This document shows positions 62,389 to 64,000 of a stretch of 64,000 nucleotides of DNA, one piece after another (the first letter of the stretch is position 1; the number at the start of each line of letters is the position of its first letter). The notes beneath the pieces are model-generated. The model did no database searches. It saw nothing but the letters and a program-made list of their open reading frames with translations, and had not been told where the DNA came from. The stretch is from contig NZ_NXGB01000006.1 in the NCBI RefSeq assembly GCF_002850605.1, positions 1 through 64,000 of the forward strand, in the 5' to 3' direction. The stretch comes from Pasteurella oralis (lineage in GTDB: Bacteria; Pseudomonadota; Gammaproteobacteria; Enterobacterales; Pasteurellaceae). Both the position numbers and the translations under genes were made by a program.

Positions 62389-63627
62389 ATGAAAAAAAAT
62401 GTTTTGGTGATTGGTGCGGGTGGCGTATCACAGGTTGTGGTACATAAATGTGCACAACATAATGATATTCTTGGCAAAATTTCTATTGCTTCACGTAAAA
62501 TTGAGAAATGTCAAGCCATCGCGGAAAGTGTAGCAGAAAAAGGAAATTTTAAACTGCTTGCTACTATTGAATGCTTTGAAATCGATGTATTTGATGTTGA
62601 AGCAACGAAAGCATTAATTCAAAAAACAGAATCACAAATTGTGATTAATGTTGGTCCATCATTTGTCAATATGTCCGTATTACAAGCTTGTATTGAAACT
62701 GGCGCGGCATATATTGACACTGCAATGCACGAAGATCCAAGTAAAGTTTGCGAAACACCACCTTGGTATGCAAATTATGAATGGAAACGTCGTGAACTAT
62801 GTAAACAAAACAATGTTACTGCAATTTTGAGTGCAGGCTTTGATCCGGGTGTCGTCAATGCTTATGCAGCATATGCAGTGAATGATGAGTTTGATAGTGT
62901 AGATAGCATTGATATTATTGATATTAATGCGGGTAGTCATGGGCGTTATTTTGCCACAAACTTTGATCCTGAAGTGAATTTCCGTGAGTTTACAGGGACA
63001 GTTTGGAGTTGGCAAAATAGCCAATGGGTGGCGAACAAGATGTTTGAAGTGAAGCGTACTGACGACTTACCGATTGTTGGTATGCAAAATTCTTACTTAA
63101 CTGGTCATGAAGAACTGCATTCTTTATCAACTCATTTAAATGTGCCTAATATCCGCTTCTGGATGGGCTTTGGTGATCACTATATTAATGTATTTAATGT
63201 ATTAAAAAACCTTGGTTTGCTATCTGTTCATCCAGTTAAAACTGCAGAGGGTTTAGAGGTTATTCCGATTAAAGTTGTGAAAGCCGTATTACCTGATCCA
63301 GCTTCTTTAGCACCAAATTACACGGGTAAAACTTGTATTGGTAATCTAGTAAAAGGGAAAAAAGACGGTAAAGAGAAAGAAATCTTTATTTATAATGTGG
63401 CAGATCACAAAGACGCTTATGAAGAAGTGGGTAGTCAAGGCATTTCCTACACAGCGGGTGTCCCTGCTGTAGCAGCGGCATTACTGATTGCGACAGGTGA
63501 GTGGGATGTGGGTGAAATGTGCAATGTTGAACAACTTGATCCAAAACCATTCTTGAATCTTTTAAATAAAATGGGTTTACCAAATCGTATCAAAGATGAA
63601 AATGGCGATCGTGAGTTAGCATTTTAA
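62389..63627 (+). CDS. Carboxynorspermidine/carboxyspermidine dehydrogenase (saccharopine dehydrogenase family)
   Basis: A 412-residue NADPH-dependent enzyme of the saccharopine dehydrogenase superfamily, with the N-terminal nucleotide loop GAGGVSQ (9-15) and the INVGPSFVN and AGFDPGVVN segments. The family condenses aspartate semialdehyde with diaminopropane or putrescine to form carboxynorspermidine or carboxyspermidine, the substrate of NspC. GGGAGGAAAATGCTAA upstream is a strong but slightly long-spaced ribosome binding site. Pairing with nspC is the main support for this function rather than lysine metabolism. Confidence 0.9.
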   Translation: MKKNVLVIGAGGVSQVVVHKCAQHNDILGKISIASRKIEKCQAIAESVAEKGNFKLLATIECFEIDVFDVEATKALIQKTESQIVINVGPSFVNMSVLQACIETGAAYIDTAMHEDPSKVCETPPWYANYEWKRRELCKQNNVTAILSAGFDPGVVNAYAAYAVNDEFDSVDSIDIIDINAGSHGRYFATNFDPEVNFREFTGTVWSWQNSQWVANKMFEVKRTDDLPIVGMQNSYLTGHEELHSLSTHLNVPNIRFWMGFGDHYINVFNVLKNLGLLSVHPVKTAEGLEVIPIKVVKAVLPDPASLAPNYTGKTCIGNLVKGKKDGKEKEIFIYNVADHKDAYEEVGSQGISYTAGVPAVAAALLIATGEWDVGEMCNVEQLDPKPFLNLLNKMGLPNRIKDENGDRELAF

Positions 63628-63642
63628 CTTATTTGAATAGCG

Positions 63643-63674
63643 ATAAAGTGCGAGCATTGCCTCGCACTTTTTTA
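63643..63674 (+). terminator. Terminator after the dehydrogenase gene
   Basis: AAAGTGCGAG pairs with CTCGCACTTT and a T-run follows. A degenerate uptake-signal pair (GAG/CTC in place of GGT/ACC) acting as an intrinsic terminator. Confidence 0.85.
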
Positions 63675-63783
63675 TTCAATTTGTTAAAACTTTGAAAAAA
63701 TAGACCGCACTTTCTTTCGCGAATTCAGATTGTTACAATGCACTAAACAATATTTTAACATGATTATATTGGAGGATAATGCA

Positions 63784-64000
63784 ATGAAAAGACTACTAGA
63801 TTGTACTGCGTCAGATTTTCAAAATATGACTGGACAACAGCTTAAACAAGCTATTCGTGCTAGTGAAGGACGCGTAATGTTGTCAGAAAACATGGTAGCT
63901 GTTCAACCTTTGTATCCTAATGTCACGAATTCTGAATTAGCCGCTGCATTTGGTGCGGATTTGATTTTATTGAATTTATTTGATGTTTTCCAACCTTGTG
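63784..64000 (+). CDS. Unidentified gene, 3' end beyond the window
   Basis: The first 72 residues of a frame opening MKRLLDCTASDFQNMTGQQL, preceded by GGAGGATAATGCA. It continues SEGRVMLSENMVAVQPLYPN and GADLILLNLFDVFQPC, which looks like the first beta/alpha units of a barrel. It resembles a family of PTS-neighbour proteins I cannot name with certainty. Incomplete. Confidence 0.6.
   Translation, partial: MKRLLDCTASDFQNMTGQQLKQAIRASEGRVMLSENMVAVQPLYPNVTNSELAAAFGADLILLNLFDVFQPC

Overview
The window is chromosomal DNA from a member of the Pasteurellaceae, in the clade that uses the Haemophilus influenzae-type DNA uptake signal sequence (USS). About 30 exact copies of the core AAGTGCGGT (or ACCGCACTT) were noted by eye on both strands, many as head-to-head pairs acting as hairpin terminators. 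The DNA is AT-rich, the genes are gammaproteobacterial, and several local gene orders match either E. coli or H. influenzae. No insertion sequence, prophage, CRISPR array or resistance island was seen. This is core genome with a few regulatory surprises. The genus cannot be fixed from the sequence alone.

Layout: (1) 0-10 kb: a short-chain dehydrogenase, the complete sapABCDF peptide-transporter operon (minus strand), then ycjX-ycjF-tyrR (plus). (2) 10-17.6 kb: the conserved tsaE-amiB-mutL-miaA-hfq-hflX superoperon (minus), two tandem tRNA-Gly(GCC) genes, a 41-codon small ORF and orn. (3) 17.6-24.9 kb: rsgA, the phosphotransferase genes ptsH-ptsI-crr, an exported chalcone-isomerase-like protein, fumC, holC and a DIP1984-like gene. 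(4) 25-35.8 kb: tpx, a 57-codon small ORF, valS, dps, prfC, purC behind a PurR operator, a YeeZ-like epimerase, argG and a VirK/YbjX protein. (5) 35.8-41.1 kb: ornithine metabolism, with ornithine carbamoyltransferase, the putrescine/ornithine antiporter potE, ornithine decarboxylase speF and a leader peptide recognisable as SpeFL. (6) 41.2-46.6 kb: a Fur-box-controlled TonB-dependent receptor and a PqqL-like M16 lipoprotein protease. (7) 46.8-52.7 kb: cmk-rpsA-ihfB-lapA-lapB-pyrF-yciH, as in E. coli, plus a SirB2-like membrane protein. (8) 52.7-60.9 kb: gyrA, ubiG, parC and parE, with quinolone-sensitive-type residues in GyrA and ParC. (9) 61-64 kb: carboxynorspermidine decarboxylase and dehydrogenase, and the start of an unidentified gene cut by the window edge.

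A polyamine theme links three parts. SpeF makes putrescine from ornithine and PotE exchanges the two. The neighbouring carbamoyltransferase uses the same ornithine. The nspC/carboxynorspermidine dehydrogenase pair can extend diamines to (nor)spermidine.

The most interesting items are: the SpeFL-type ornithine-sensing leader with a perfect CRP site upstream; a near-consensus PurR operator lying on the carbamoyltransferase promoter; substitutions of catalytic residues in both Sap ATPases; two small ORFs with good ribosome binding sites; and an HflX N-terminal extension encoded by an inverted USS pair.
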